A DNA stretch of 64,000 nucleotides from Alitta virens (lineage: Eukaryota; Annelida; Polychaeta; Phyllodocida; Nereididae), in NCBI GenBank assembly GCA_932294295.1, contig OW028576.1:25551227-25615226 (forward strand), read 5' to 3'. Under the pieces are notes generated by a model. It did not search any database. It was not told where the DNA came from and saw nothing but the letters and a program-made list of their open reading frames with translations. The position numbers were made by a program, and so were the translations under genes. Below are positions 1 to 9,771 of this stretch, in pieces. Each line of letters starts with the position of its first letter. Positions within the stretch are counted from its first letter, which is position 1.

Positions 1-516
1 CCAAAAAAGTAGGAAAGACTTTTTCAATTTTCTTCATACTTTTCAAACATATGTCTTCTGGGTAGTACTACATGACTGAAAAAGGTTAATTACCTTCATC
101 GAACAGCTTAGGCCCTAGAGTTTTTTTATCACTCATAAAGCCTGAATTGCTTACTCAGAACCAAAATGTTGTTGATAGATTGAACAAAAAAAATTCACAG
201 GAGTGTATATACATGTGCTTCACAAATTTGAATTATTTCAGAATTCTATGTCACAGGGTCAAGGTCACAGAGTGTCCTATATATGCAATTTTCAGGCGTT
301 TTGAACCTGGGTCCTATACAAGGTACAGCAACCAAAAAAATATTTTCTTAAACCTTTTTTCATTATCTTTCTATTCATGTATAGCTTGAGAGGTTAGGGC
401 TAGTATTTTTGAGGTTTTCAGGTACTTTATTAATTGCAGAAATTCATGGTACTGGACAAAAAAGATAAAAGGAAAGGAAAGTTTATCGTAATTGTCAGGG
501 ACAATTGCAAGTCTAG
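1..516 (+). mobile_element. Family B element, 3' part (copy B1)
   Basis: This is the right-hand part of a non-autonomous element whose left part lies outside the window. It shares long near-identical stretches with 1600-2060 and 4600-5040 (for example around ATCACTCATAAAGCC and CAGGAGTGTATATACATG). It ends in the family B 3' signature: the subterminal word GGAAAGTTTAT, a perfect 7-bp hairpin (AATTGTC 490-496, loop AGG, GACAATT 500-506), six bases, then CTAG at 513-516. The next bases are an ATT microsatellite that opens the next B body, as expected if B1 sits inside the microsatellite of B2. No open frame of credible length is present. Confidence 0.7.
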
Positions 517-2576
517 TTATTATTATTATTCTTCTGAAGAAGTAAAGGCTTATTACTCAGAAACTAATAAAGGCAGGGCTTTGGCACTTCAAGGTCACAT
601 AGACAGCCAGAGCGCGCTTTGAAAGGCATAAATTTCATGACCAAATTTCGTGACGCTTCTGCGTAATTCACAAAATAAAAAATAAATTTAAGGGCACGGT
701 TTCAAGAAACTGGGCAGAGATAATGGCATGAGATTTTTTGTCAAGATACCTTAGACAAATACGCAGTGCAGAAAGGAGTTTGAGCCAAATTGTGAGCCTG
801 CCGACTGAGCCAGGAATTTTTGAAAAAAAGTTATTCGAAATTTTCATGAAATTTTTTTTGAAAACCATAGAAGGAATAATGATATTGACTTGCAATTTCA
901 CACTTTTATAGTCCTACCCTAGTACAACTATCATGCAAAAAATGAGCCCATTTGGTAAAGTGGTCTAGGTGGTACAGGGGTCCAAAGTTGTGATTTTTGA
1001 CTGCTTATATCTCGGCTCCAAATTGAGATACAGGAATCTCAAAGACATATTTAGAATCCTTGAAATGTTGTCTTTTCAGGAATGTATAGTAATATGCTCT
1101 AGGTAGTTCCGTTTGGAAAAGCGTCAGACATTGAAAATTTTTTGTCACTTTTTGATTTTCTCAAAATGAAAAAGTCTAAAAAACAGTAGAAGAACTGCTT
1201 GGATTATCACCATTTTTTTTACAGATATGTCCTCTAGGGAGTACTATGTAAATGTAAAAGGGCAAGGGCTTTGATCAAAAGGCTTAGGCAATAGCATTTT
1301 TTTTCAGTCCAAATTTCAATAATTTTTAACTCCAGTTCTATTCATTCAAATTACATGCAACTGGCGTCATTAGGTAGAGAAAAATTAGGCCTTTAAATAG
1401 GATACAATGTCTATTCACCAAACTTAACCAGTTTCGAACCTGGAGCCATAATTCTCTTTCCCATGTTATCCAATGGGAGACCTACCTACCTACCTCCCTG
1501 AAACCGCTGAGTCAGCAATTTTTACAATGAATGTTAGCAAATTTATGTTTCTCGCCCCAAAAAAGCAGGAAGAAAGTCTTCAATTTCATTCATATTTTGC
1601 ACATATATGTCCTCTGGGTAGTACTACATGACTGTAACAGGGCAATTACCTTCATCAGAAAGCTTATGCCCTAGAAATTTTTTATCACTCATAAAGCCTA
1701 AATTGCTTACTCAGACCAAAATGTTGTTGATAGATTGAACCAAAAAAATTCACAGGAGTATATATACATGTGCTTCACAAATGTGAGTTATTTCAGAATT
1801 CTAGGTCATGGGGTCAAGGTCACAGAGTGTCCTATATATGCAATTTTCAGGCGTTTTGAACCTGGGTCCTATACAAGGTACAGTAATCAAAAAAATATGT
1901 TGTTAAACCTTTTTTCATTATCTTACAGTTCCTGTATAACTTGAGAGGTTAGGGCAATTATTTATGAGGTTTTCAGGTACTTTATTTTTTTCTCTATTGG
2001 AAATTGAATAAAAAATCTTTAAAAAGCCAAAACCCAAAATTTTTCATTAGATCAGTCCCAAAAAATGTACAAGTGTGTAAATACATATGACTGAAAAAAA
2101 AGAAAATTTCAGAAATTTAGATCACTCTGAGTGTTTCCTACATATGCAGTTTTCATGCATTTTGAACTCAGGCCCAATGCAGAGTACAGAAAAACCCAAT
2201 AGATATTTTTTGAAAGTCAGTGCTGGTGTGTGTTCATCTTATGAATAGTTTAAGACAATAAGGCAAAGATTTCTGAATTTATGAAAACAATTTGTAGTGA
2301 GGACACCTATTTCCCACCCCCATGATACTTAGGAAGTTGGCACCTCTAGTAAGGCCCTATCGCACTCTGAACGTTTCATGACACTTCTGCGCATTTCAGG
2401 GTATACAAAAAAAAATTTTCTTCACGGTTCCAAGAAACTGGCCAGAGATAATGGTATGAAATTTTTTTTCAAGAGACCTTGGAGACTTTTCCAGTGCAGA
2501 AATTAATGGTACTAAACAAGAAAGATAAAAGGAAAGGAAAGTTTATCGTAATTGTCAGGGACAATTGCAAGTCTAG
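517..2576 (+). mobile_element. Family B element body (copy B2)
   Basis: A body of about 2.06 kb starting in (ATT)n followed by CTTCTGAAGAAG. It ends with the same GGAAAGTTTAT word, AATTGTC/GACAATT hairpin and CTAG (2573-2576) as copies B1, B3 and B4. The 5' hairpin tip is not next to it, which nesting of B1 in the microsatellite would explain. The right flank (2577 on) continues with TTTTAACTCCAGTTCTATTC, a sequence found inside B2 itself near 1325. B2 therefore appears to have inserted into a T-run of another B copy. Non-coding; only short open frames. Confidence 0.7.
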
Positions 2577-3225
2577 TTTTTAACTCCAGTTCTATTCAAC
2601 CAAATTTCATCCAACTGGTGTCATTATGCAGAGAAAAATTAGGAGATTACATTGGATACCTTGTCTATTCACCAACCTTAATTAGTTTTGAACCTTGAGG
2701 CAAAATTCTCTTTCCCATGTTATCCAATGGGGAGACCTACCTACCTACCTCCCTGGACGGCTGAGTCAGCAATTTTTACAATGAATGTTAGTAAATTTAT
2801 GTTTCTCGCCCCAAAAAAGCAGGAAGAAAGTCTTCAATTTCATTCATATTTTGCACATATATGTCTTCTGGGTAGTACTACATTACTGTGAATTTATGAG
2901 AACAATTTGGAGTGAGGACACCCAATTTCGCACCCCCATGATATTGAGCAAGTGAGGACACCTAGTGGGCACCCCATGGTATGGCCCAATCGCACTCTGA
3001 ATGGCACAAATTTCATGACCTTATTTCATGACACCTCTGCGCATTTCAGGGAATAAAAAAAAACTTTTCTTCACAGTTCCAGGAAACTGGCCAGAGACAA
3101 TGGCATGAAATTTTTTTTCAAGAGACCTTGGAGACTTCTCCAGTGCAGAAATTAATGGTACTGGACAAGAAAGATAAAAGGAAAGGAAAGTTTATCGTAA
3201 TTGTCAGGGACAATTGCAAGTCTAG
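2577..3225 (+). mobile_element. Family B element, interrupted and internally deleted (copy B3)
   Basis: The sequence resumes in the middle of a B body, at the TTTAACTCCAG segment, and ends with the B-type hairpin and CTAG at 3222-3225. It is only about 650 bp against about 1250 bp for the same stretch in B2. Near 2886 the sequence jumps from the 'TACATTACTGT' segment to the 'GAATTTATGA' segment, so about 600 bp is missing. It is probably the right half of an older copy into which B2 inserted. Confidence 0.6.
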
Positions 3226-3230
3226 TTATT

Positions 3231-3255
3231 ATAAACTTTCCTTCGGAAAGTTTAT
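3231..3255 (+). repeat. Family B 5'-terminal stem-loop
   Basis: Perfect 11-bp inverted repeat with a 3-nt loop (TTC). Its right arm, GGAAAGTTTAT, occurs again just inside the 3' hairpin of every B copy in the window (for example 5562-5572), so the left arm acts as an asymmetric terminal inverted repeat. It lies five bases after the CTAG of copy B3. Confidence 0.75.
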
Positions 3256-3278
3256 CTTATTATTGTAAGTCTTATTTT

Positions 3279-3280
<2 letters not shown>

Positions 3281-3312
<32 letters not shown>

Positions 3313-3330
3313 TATTATTATTATTCTTCT
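3281..3330 (+). repeat. Poly-T (30) and (ATT)n core of B4
   Basis: An uninterrupted run of 30 T (3281-3310) is followed by ATT repeats and the CTTCTGAAGAAG start of the B body. It occupies the same place as the (ATT)n core of the C units. Confidence 0.9.
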
Positions 3331-4273
3331 GAAGAAGTAAAGGCTTATTACTCAGAAACTAATAAAGAGAGGGCTTTGGCACTTCAAGAGTGCACAGACA
3401 GCCAGAGCGCGCTTTGAACAGCACAAATTTCATGACCAAATTTCATGACACTTCTGCGTAATTCACAAAAGAAAAAACAAATTTAAGAGCACAGTTTCAG
3501 GAAACTGGGCAGAGATAATTCCATGGGAATTTTTCTCAAGATACCTTAGACAAATACGCAGTGCAGAAAGGAGTTTGAGCCAAATGGTGAGCCTGCTGAC
3601 TGAACTATGAATTCTTTAAAAAAAGTAGTTCGAAATTTTCATGAAATTTTTTTTGAAAACCATAGAAGGAATAATCATATTGACTTGCCATATCATACAT
3701 TTATAGTCCTACCCTAGTACAACTACCACACAAAAAATGAGCCCATTTGGTAAAGTGGTCTAGGTGGTACAGGGGTCCAAAGTTGCGATTTTTGACTGCT
3801 TATATCTCGGCTCCAAATTGAGATACAGGGATGTCAAAGACATATTTGGAATCCTTAAAATGTTTTCTTTTCAGTAATGTATAGCAGTGTGTTCTAGGTC
3901 TTTCCGTTTGGAAAAGCGTCAGACATTGAAAATTTTTTGTCACTTTTTGAAATTCCAAAAATGAAAAAATACCAAAAACACTAGAAGAACTGCTTGGATT
4001 CTCACCATTTTTTTTACAGATATTTCCTCTAAGGAGTACTATGTAAATGTAAAAGGGCAAGGGCTTTGATCAAAAGGCTTAGGCCCTAGAATTTTTTTTC
4101 AGTACCAATTTCAATAATTTTTAACTTGAGTTCTTTTCAACCAAATTTCATGCAACTGGTGTCATTATGTAGAGAAAAATCAGGACTTTACATAGAATAC
4201 CATGTCTATTCACCAACCTTTACCAGTTTTGAACTTGGAGTCAAAATTCTCTTTCCCATGTTATCCAATGGGG

Positions 4274-4737
4274 AGACCTACCAACCCTGAACTGCTGAGT
4301 CAGCAATTTTTACAATGAATGTTAGGAAGTTTACGTGCATCGCCCCAAAAAAGCAGGAAGGAAGTCTTCAATTTCATTCATATTTTGCACATATATGTAC
4401 TCTGGGTAGTACTAAATTACTGTAAAAGGGCAATTACCTGCATCAAACAGCTTAGGTCCTAGAATTTTTTTTATCACTCATAAAGCCTGAATTGCTGACC
4501 TACCTACCTCCCAGAACCCTGGACCGCTGAGTCAGCAATTTTTACAATGAATGTAAGTAAATTTATGTTTCTCGCCCCAAAAAAGCAGGAAGAAAGTCTT
4601 CAATTTCATTCATATTTTGCACATATATGTCCTCTGGGTAGTACTACATTACTGTAATAGGGCAATTACCTTCATCAAACAGCTTAGGTCCTAAAATTTT
4701 TTTATCACTCTTAAAGCCTGAATTGCTTACTAAGACC
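4274..4737 (+). repeat. 232-bp tandem duplication inside B4
   Basis: Two diverged copies lie side by side. GCTGAGTCAGC occurs at 4294 and 4526, and TATTTTGCAC at 4381 and 4613, a spacing of 232 in both cases. Other B copies have this segment once. The arms differ at several positions, so the duplication is not recent. Confidence 0.8.
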
Positions 4738-5607
4738 AAAACTGTTGTTGATAGATTGAACCAAAAAAATTCACAGGAGTGTATATACATGTGCTTCACA
4801 AATGTGAGTTATTTCAGAATTTTGGGTTACAGGGTCAAGGTCACAGCGTGTCCTATATATGCAATTTTCAGGCGTTTTGAACCTGGGTCCTATACAAGGT
4901 ACAGCAACCAAAAAATATTTTCTTAAACCTTTTTTCATTATCTTTCTATTCCTGTATAGTTTGAGAGGTTAGGGCAACTATTTTTGAGGTTTTCAGGTAC
5001 TTTATTAATTGCTCTATTGGAAATTGAATAAAATATCTTTAAAAAGCCAAAACCCACAATTCTTCATTGGATCAGTCCATATGACTGAAAAAAAAAGAAA
5101 AAATTCCGAAATTTAGATCAAAGGGTCAAGGTTTCAGTGTTTCCTACATATGTAGTTTTCATGCATTTTGAACTCAGGCCCAATGCAGAGTACAGAAAAC
5201 CCCAATAGATATTTTTTGAAAGTCAGTGCTGGTGTGTGTTCATCTTATGAATAGTTTAAGACAATAAGGCAATGATTTCTGAATTTATGAAAACAATTTG
5301 TAGTGAGGAGACCTATTTCCCACCCCCATGATACTCAGGAAGTTGGCACCCCTAGTAAGGCCCAATCGCACTCTGAACAACACAAATTTTATGACCTTAT
5401 TTCATGACACTTCTGCGCATTTCAGGGTATACAAAAAAAACTTTTCTTCACGGTTCCAAGAAACTGGCCAGAGATAATGGCATGACATTTCTTTTCAAGA
5501 GACCTTGGAGACTTCTCAAGTGCAGAAATTAATGGTACTGGACAAGAAAGATAAAAGGAAAGGAAAGTTTATCGTAATTGTCAGGGACAATTGCAAGTCT
5601 AGTTATT

Positions 5608-5869
5608 AGGCTTCACCTAATACCTTAGGTGAAGACTATTGTTTTTGGTATTATTATTATTATTATTAGGCTTCACCTACTTCCGTAGGTGAAGACTATT
5701 GTTTTTGGTATTATTATTAGGCTTCACCTAATACCTTAGGTGAAGACTATTGTTTTTGGTATTATTATTATTAGGCTTCACCTAATACCTTAGGTGAAGA
5801 CTATTGTTTTTGGTATTATTATTATTATTAGGCTTCACCTAATACCTTAGGTGAAGACTATTGTTTTTG

Positions 5870-5902
<33 letters not shown>

Positions 5903-5965
5903 GGCTTCACCTAATACCTTAGGTGAAGACTATTGTTTTTGGTATTATTATTATTATTATTATTA
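5608..5965 (+). repeat. Cluster of six 43-bp 5'-end modules with ATT tracts
   Basis: Modules start at 5608, 5668, 5719, 5773, 5830 and 5902. Each is AGG plus a perfect 10-bp stem-loop (CTTCACCTAA, loop TACC, TTAGGTGAAG), then ACTATTGTTTTTGGTA and an ATT microsatellite of variable length. The module at 5668 carries the variant stem CTTCACCTAC / GTAGGTGAAG with loop TTCC. AGGCTTCACCT is the exact inverse of AGGTGAAGCCT found just inside the 3' end of every C unit, so I read each module as the 5' end of a C/A element. The cluster follows directly on the CTAG of B4. Confidence 0.8.
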
Positions 5966-7791
5966 TTTACGGGCAAAATTTTAGAGTTGGAGGACCAAAC
6001 TTTACCACAAGGTACCCTAGGATGACCTTATTACTTTGACCTAGTTTGAGTGACCTTGACCTATTTTTCAAGGTCACAGGTCACCTTTAGTACAAAATTT
6101 TAAGAACTTAAAATTGGCATATCCTCTAAACCAGTGCAGTTAAATACTAATGGTCTTGGATCTTGTGATTAAATATGTTTTAAAGTGTTTTGACATTACA
6201 TAATTGTGAATCACTCATGCGGAACATACCGCAATACAACATGGAGCAGTTTTCAGTCTAGATTCGACTTGGCCAAAACCGGAAGTTGTAAGAAGCCAAT
6301 GATGGTGCTAAAAGTTGCCCCTTACTCGGGGCCAGTGCAGTGTGAAAGATGAAGATGATGTCATTAATGCTTTTTGAAATATTGAGTTTTTCACATTTTT
6401 GAATTATGAAAAATAGGTACCCATGCTCATTTCACCATGAAATATTGATTTTAGCTTATAACATGCTATAGTAAACTACCCCAAACATGTACCCAAAACC
6501 CCCAAATCAAGTGCCAAATTTGACCTTGAAGGTCATTTTCAAGGTTATTTTGACCTTCGAAATGTGAAAAACAAGCAATTTTCACACCGCCACAAAAATA
6601 CCTTAGAATTAAGTGTTTGAGCTGAAAGTTTTTGTGTTGGAAGATATTGACCAGAACTATACGGATATGTATTCGCTTTTGACAGAAATTAATATGTTGA
6701 TTTTTCAAAAATTCATAAACTCGGACAACTGTTTTTTGAGTAAAAAAAATAGTGAAAATGGTCATTTTCACTGAGAAATATTCACTTTAGCCAAATGCCA
6801 AGCATGGGTGACCCCCTACAATTCACATATGGGCTTTCAGAATCTGCTGTCAATTTTGACATTTGACCTAAATGTCAAGGTCAAATTTAAGGTCAAACAA
6901 TCTATGAAAGTTGATATTTTGAATTCTTGATTTTTTTTAAGGTAGTAGAAATGTTTGGATTTGGCTGATCTTTGGATATGATGTTGCCCTAATACCCTGC
7001 AAACAATCTGAGCAACATGAGTTCTCCAGGTCAAACGGTCAAGGTCACAGATCAGAATTAGTGTCACTACTTTGGCATGGTCAGCTGGCTGGGCGGAACC
7101 AGTGTCCGCACTTCCATCGGCTCTAGCTCCGGTTCTAATTGAGCTACAGAACTGGCATAGAGATATTTGGAAAGCTCATTTCCTCCTCTTTAAAATGAGA
7201 TGTAGTATGTGACTGTAGCTCGGTCGGTTAAAAAGATCGCCCGACCCTGAAAATTTCAAGATCGAAAAAATCCTAAAAAATTTAGCTGAAAGTTTAAGTT
7301 TGGATTTTTTTTCCCTAGACAGAATGCTTGGATTAGACCGAAACTCATAGGAGTGTCAACCCATCAGTGTAACAAAATTCATGCAAATATTTGGGTCAAA
7401 AGGTCAAACGCTCAAGGTCACAGACCTTGAAATGTACTTTTAACAAAAAAATTCATAACTCCAGTCCTAATTAACCTTTTTTAACTTGGAAAACATTTTT
7501 TGATAGTCCATTCCAAGCCCTTTTTACTAGATCATGGCATGATATTGTGAACCTTATGGTTGAGGCATAAATTGACCGAGAATTATATGTGTATGACATG
7601 ATATAAGTTTTCTTATGCTGATTCATAGTTGGCATCTCGACCTGCCTAATTAAGTTGTGGAATTGAGATAAAGATAACCTTAAAGCTTAAACTTGATGTT
7701 TCGGAATATGCTGTCAATTTTCTATGACCTACAATATAACTCTGGCAATAGGTGAAGCCTCGTTGCTGGTCCACCAGTAACAGAAATCTAG
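5966..7791 (+). mobile_element. Family C unit 1 (reference copy)
   Basis: A body of 1826 bp from TTTACGGGC to CTAG. The 3' end shows, in order: AGGTGAAGCCT 7750-7760 (inverse of the 5' module), a hairpin of TTGCTGG 7763-7769, loop TCCA, CCAGTAA 7774-7780 (seven pairs, one G-T), seven bases, and CTAG 7788-7791 followed by TTATT. Near the 5' side, 6050-6083 holds a 10-bp inverted repeat (GTGACCTTGA / TCAAGGTCAC) and direct AGGTCA repeats. Segment 1 is the alpha allele (CAGTGCAGTGTGAAAGATG) and segment 2 the H allele (TGTGTTGGAAGATATTGACC). I see no coding capacity. It is a non-autonomous, Helentron-like element by architecture. Confidence 0.7.
6050..6083 (+). promoter_or_regulatory. AGGTCA-type half-site cluster (DR0 and DR1), copied in every unit
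   Basis: TGACCTTGACCT (6051-6062) is the reverse of AGGTCAAGGTCA, two half sites with no spacer. AGGTCACAGGTCA (6071-6083) is a perfect direct repeat with one-base spacing. TCAAGGTCA (6068-6076) matches the extended monomer site recognised by ERR/NR5A-type nuclear receptors; DR1 is the classic RXR/HNF4/COUP-TF arrangement. Sequence match only; no evidence of binding. The same block recurs near the start of each C and A unit. Confidence 0.35.
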
Positions 7792-7809
7792 TTATTATTA
7801 TTATTATTA

Positions 7810-9633
7810 TTTACAGGCAAAATTTTAGAGTTGGAGGACCAAACTTTACCACAAGGTACCCTAGGATGACCTTATTACTTTGACCTAGTTTGAGTGACCT
7901 TGACCTATTTTTCAAGGTCACAGGTCACCTTTAGTACAAAATTTTAAGAACTTAAAATTGGCATATCCTCTAAACCAGTGCAGTTAAATACTAATGGTCT
8001 TGGATCTTGTGATTAAATATGTTTTAAAGTGTTTTGACATTACATAATTGTGAATCACTCATGCGGAACATACCGCAATGCAACATGGAGCAGTTTTCAG
8101 TGTAGATTCGACTTGGCCAAAACCGGAAGATGTAAGAAGCCAATGATGGTGCTAAAAGTTGCCCCTTACATGGGGCCAGTGCAGTGTGAAAGATGAAGAT
8201 GATGTCATTAATGGTTTTTGAAATATTGAGTTTTTCACATTTTTGAATTATGAAAAATAGGTACCCATGCTCATTTCACCATGAAATATTGGTTTTAGGT
8301 TATAACATGCTATAGTAAACTACCCCAAACATGTACCCAAAACCCCCAAATCAAGTGTCAAATTTGACCTTGAAGGTCATTTTCAAGGTTATTTTGACCT
8401 TCGAAATGTGAAAAACAAGCAATTTTCACACCGCCACAAAAATACCTTAGAATTAAGTGTTTGAGCTGAAAGTTTTTGTGTTGGAAGATATTGACCAGTA
8501 CTATACGGATATGTATTCGCTTTTGACAGAAATTAATATGTTGATTTTTAAAAAATTCATAAACTTGGACAACTGTTTTTTGAGTAAAAAAAATAGTGAA
8601 AATGGTCATTTTCACTGGAAATATTCACTTTAGCCAAATGCCAAGCATGGGTGACCCCCTACAATTCACATATGGGCTTTCAGAATCTGCTGTCAATTTT
8701 GACATTTGACCTAAATGTCAAGGTCAAATTTAAGGTCAAACAATCTATGAAAGTTGATATTTTGAATTCTTGATTTTTTTTAAGGTAGTAGAAATGTTTG
8801 GATTTGGCTGATCTTTGGATATGATGTTGCCCTAATACCCTGCAAACAATCTGAGCAACATGAGTTCTCCAGGTCAAACGGTCAAGGTCACAGATCAGAA
8901 TTAGTGTCACTACTTTGGCATGATCATCTGGCTGGGCGGAACCAGTGTCCGCACTTCCATCGGCTCTAGCTCCGGTTCTAATTGAGCTACAGAACTGGCA
9001 TAGAGATATTTGGAAAGCTCATTTCCTCCTCTTTAAAATGAGATGTAGTATGTGACTGTAGCCGGGTCGGTTAAAAAGATCGCCCGACCCTGAATATTTC
9101 AAGATCGAAAAAATCCTAAAAAATTTAGCTGAAAGTTTAAGTTTGGATTTTTTTTCCCTAGACAGAATGCTTGGATTGGACCGAAACTCATAGGAGTGTC
9201 AACCCATCAGTGTAACAAAATTCATGCAAATATTTGGGTCGAAAGGTCAAACGCTCAAGGTCACAGACCTTGAAATGTACTTTTAACAAAAAAATTCATA
9301 ACTCCAGTCCTAATTAACCTTTTTTAACTTGGAAAACATTTTTTGATAGTCCATTCCAAGCCCTTTTACTAGGTCATGGCATGATATTGTGAACCTTATG
9401 GTTGAGGCATAAATTGACCGAGAATTATATGTGTATGACATGATATAAGTTTTCTTATGCTGATTCATAGTTGGCATCTCGACCTGCCTAATTAAGTTGT
9501 GGAATTGAGATGAAGATAACCTTAAAGCTTAAACTTGATGTTTCGGAATATGCTGTCAATTTTCTATGACCTACAATATAACTCTGGCAATAGGTGAAGC
9601 CTCGTTGCTGGTCCACCAGTAACAGAAATCTAG
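7810..9633 (+). mobile_element. Family C unit 2
   Basis: Same layout as unit 1, separated from it only by an ATT tract (7792-7809) with no 5' module between. Alpha allele in segment 1, H allele in segment 2. Ends in hairpin plus CTAG. Confidence 0.7.
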
Positions 9634-9647
9634 TTATTATTATTATT

Positions 9648-9771
9648 AGGCTTCACCTACTTCCGTAGGTGAAGACTATTGTTTTTGGTATTATTATTAT
9701 TAGGCTTCACCTAATACCTTAGGTGAAGACTATTGTTTTTGGTATTATTATTATTATTCTTATTATTATTA
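9648..9771 (+). repeat. Two 5'-end modules with ATT tracts
   Basis: Modules start at 9648 (variant stem CTTCACCTAC / GTAGGTGAAG) and 9702 (common stem CTTCACCTAA / TTAGGTGAAG). Confidence 0.8.

Larger units (their letters stand above)
3231..5602 (+). mobile_element. Family B element with both ends (copy B4), Helentron-like
   Basis: The most complete B copy, 2372 bp. The 5' tip is a perfect 11-bp stem-loop: ATAAACTTTCC 3231-3241, loop TTC, GGAAAGTTTAT 3245-3255. It is followed by a T-rich/ATT core (3281-3330) and the body. Near the 3' end the word GGAAAGTTTAT recurs (5562-5572), inverse to the tip, followed by the hairpin AATTGTC 5576-5582, loop AGG, GACAATT 5586-5592, six bases, and CTAG 5599-5602. 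An asymmetric inverted repeat, 3' hairpin and CTAG before TT are what is known for Helentron/Helitron2 non-autonomous elements; assignment to that group is inference. It contains a 232-bp internal tandem duplication. No transposase is encoded. Confidence 0.65.

Noticed and set aside
5608..5965. CRISPR-like array (short repeats with spacers)
   Set aside because: The 'spacers' are just ATT microsatellite of varying length, the context is eukaryotic transposon DNA, and there are no cas genes.
6466..6771. Antisense 85-101 codon open frame repeated in nearly every unit
   Set aside because: It has no recognisable domain, low-complexity composition, and is present only because the DNA is repeated. 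Its length varies with single substitutions (85, 95, 101 codons) and it is missing in unit 16.
6837..7067. Antisense 76-codon open frame repeated per unit (65 codons in A units, 140 in unit 6)
   Set aside because: It overlaps the GGTCA-rich stretch, differs in length between copies through chance stop changes, and has no family resemblance.
7126..7150. RNA polymerase III B-box-like GGTTCTAATTG, suggesting a tRNA-derived SINE
   Set aside because: It matches the B-box consensus only partly, and there is no convincing A box, tRNA fold or 3' tail; B-family copies do not keep it.
7210..7255. Hairpin GGTCGG / CCGACC, possible terminator-like structure
   Set aside because: The left arm varies between units (CCGTTCGG, CCGATCGG, CCGCTCGG) without matching changes on the right, so pairing is not maintained.
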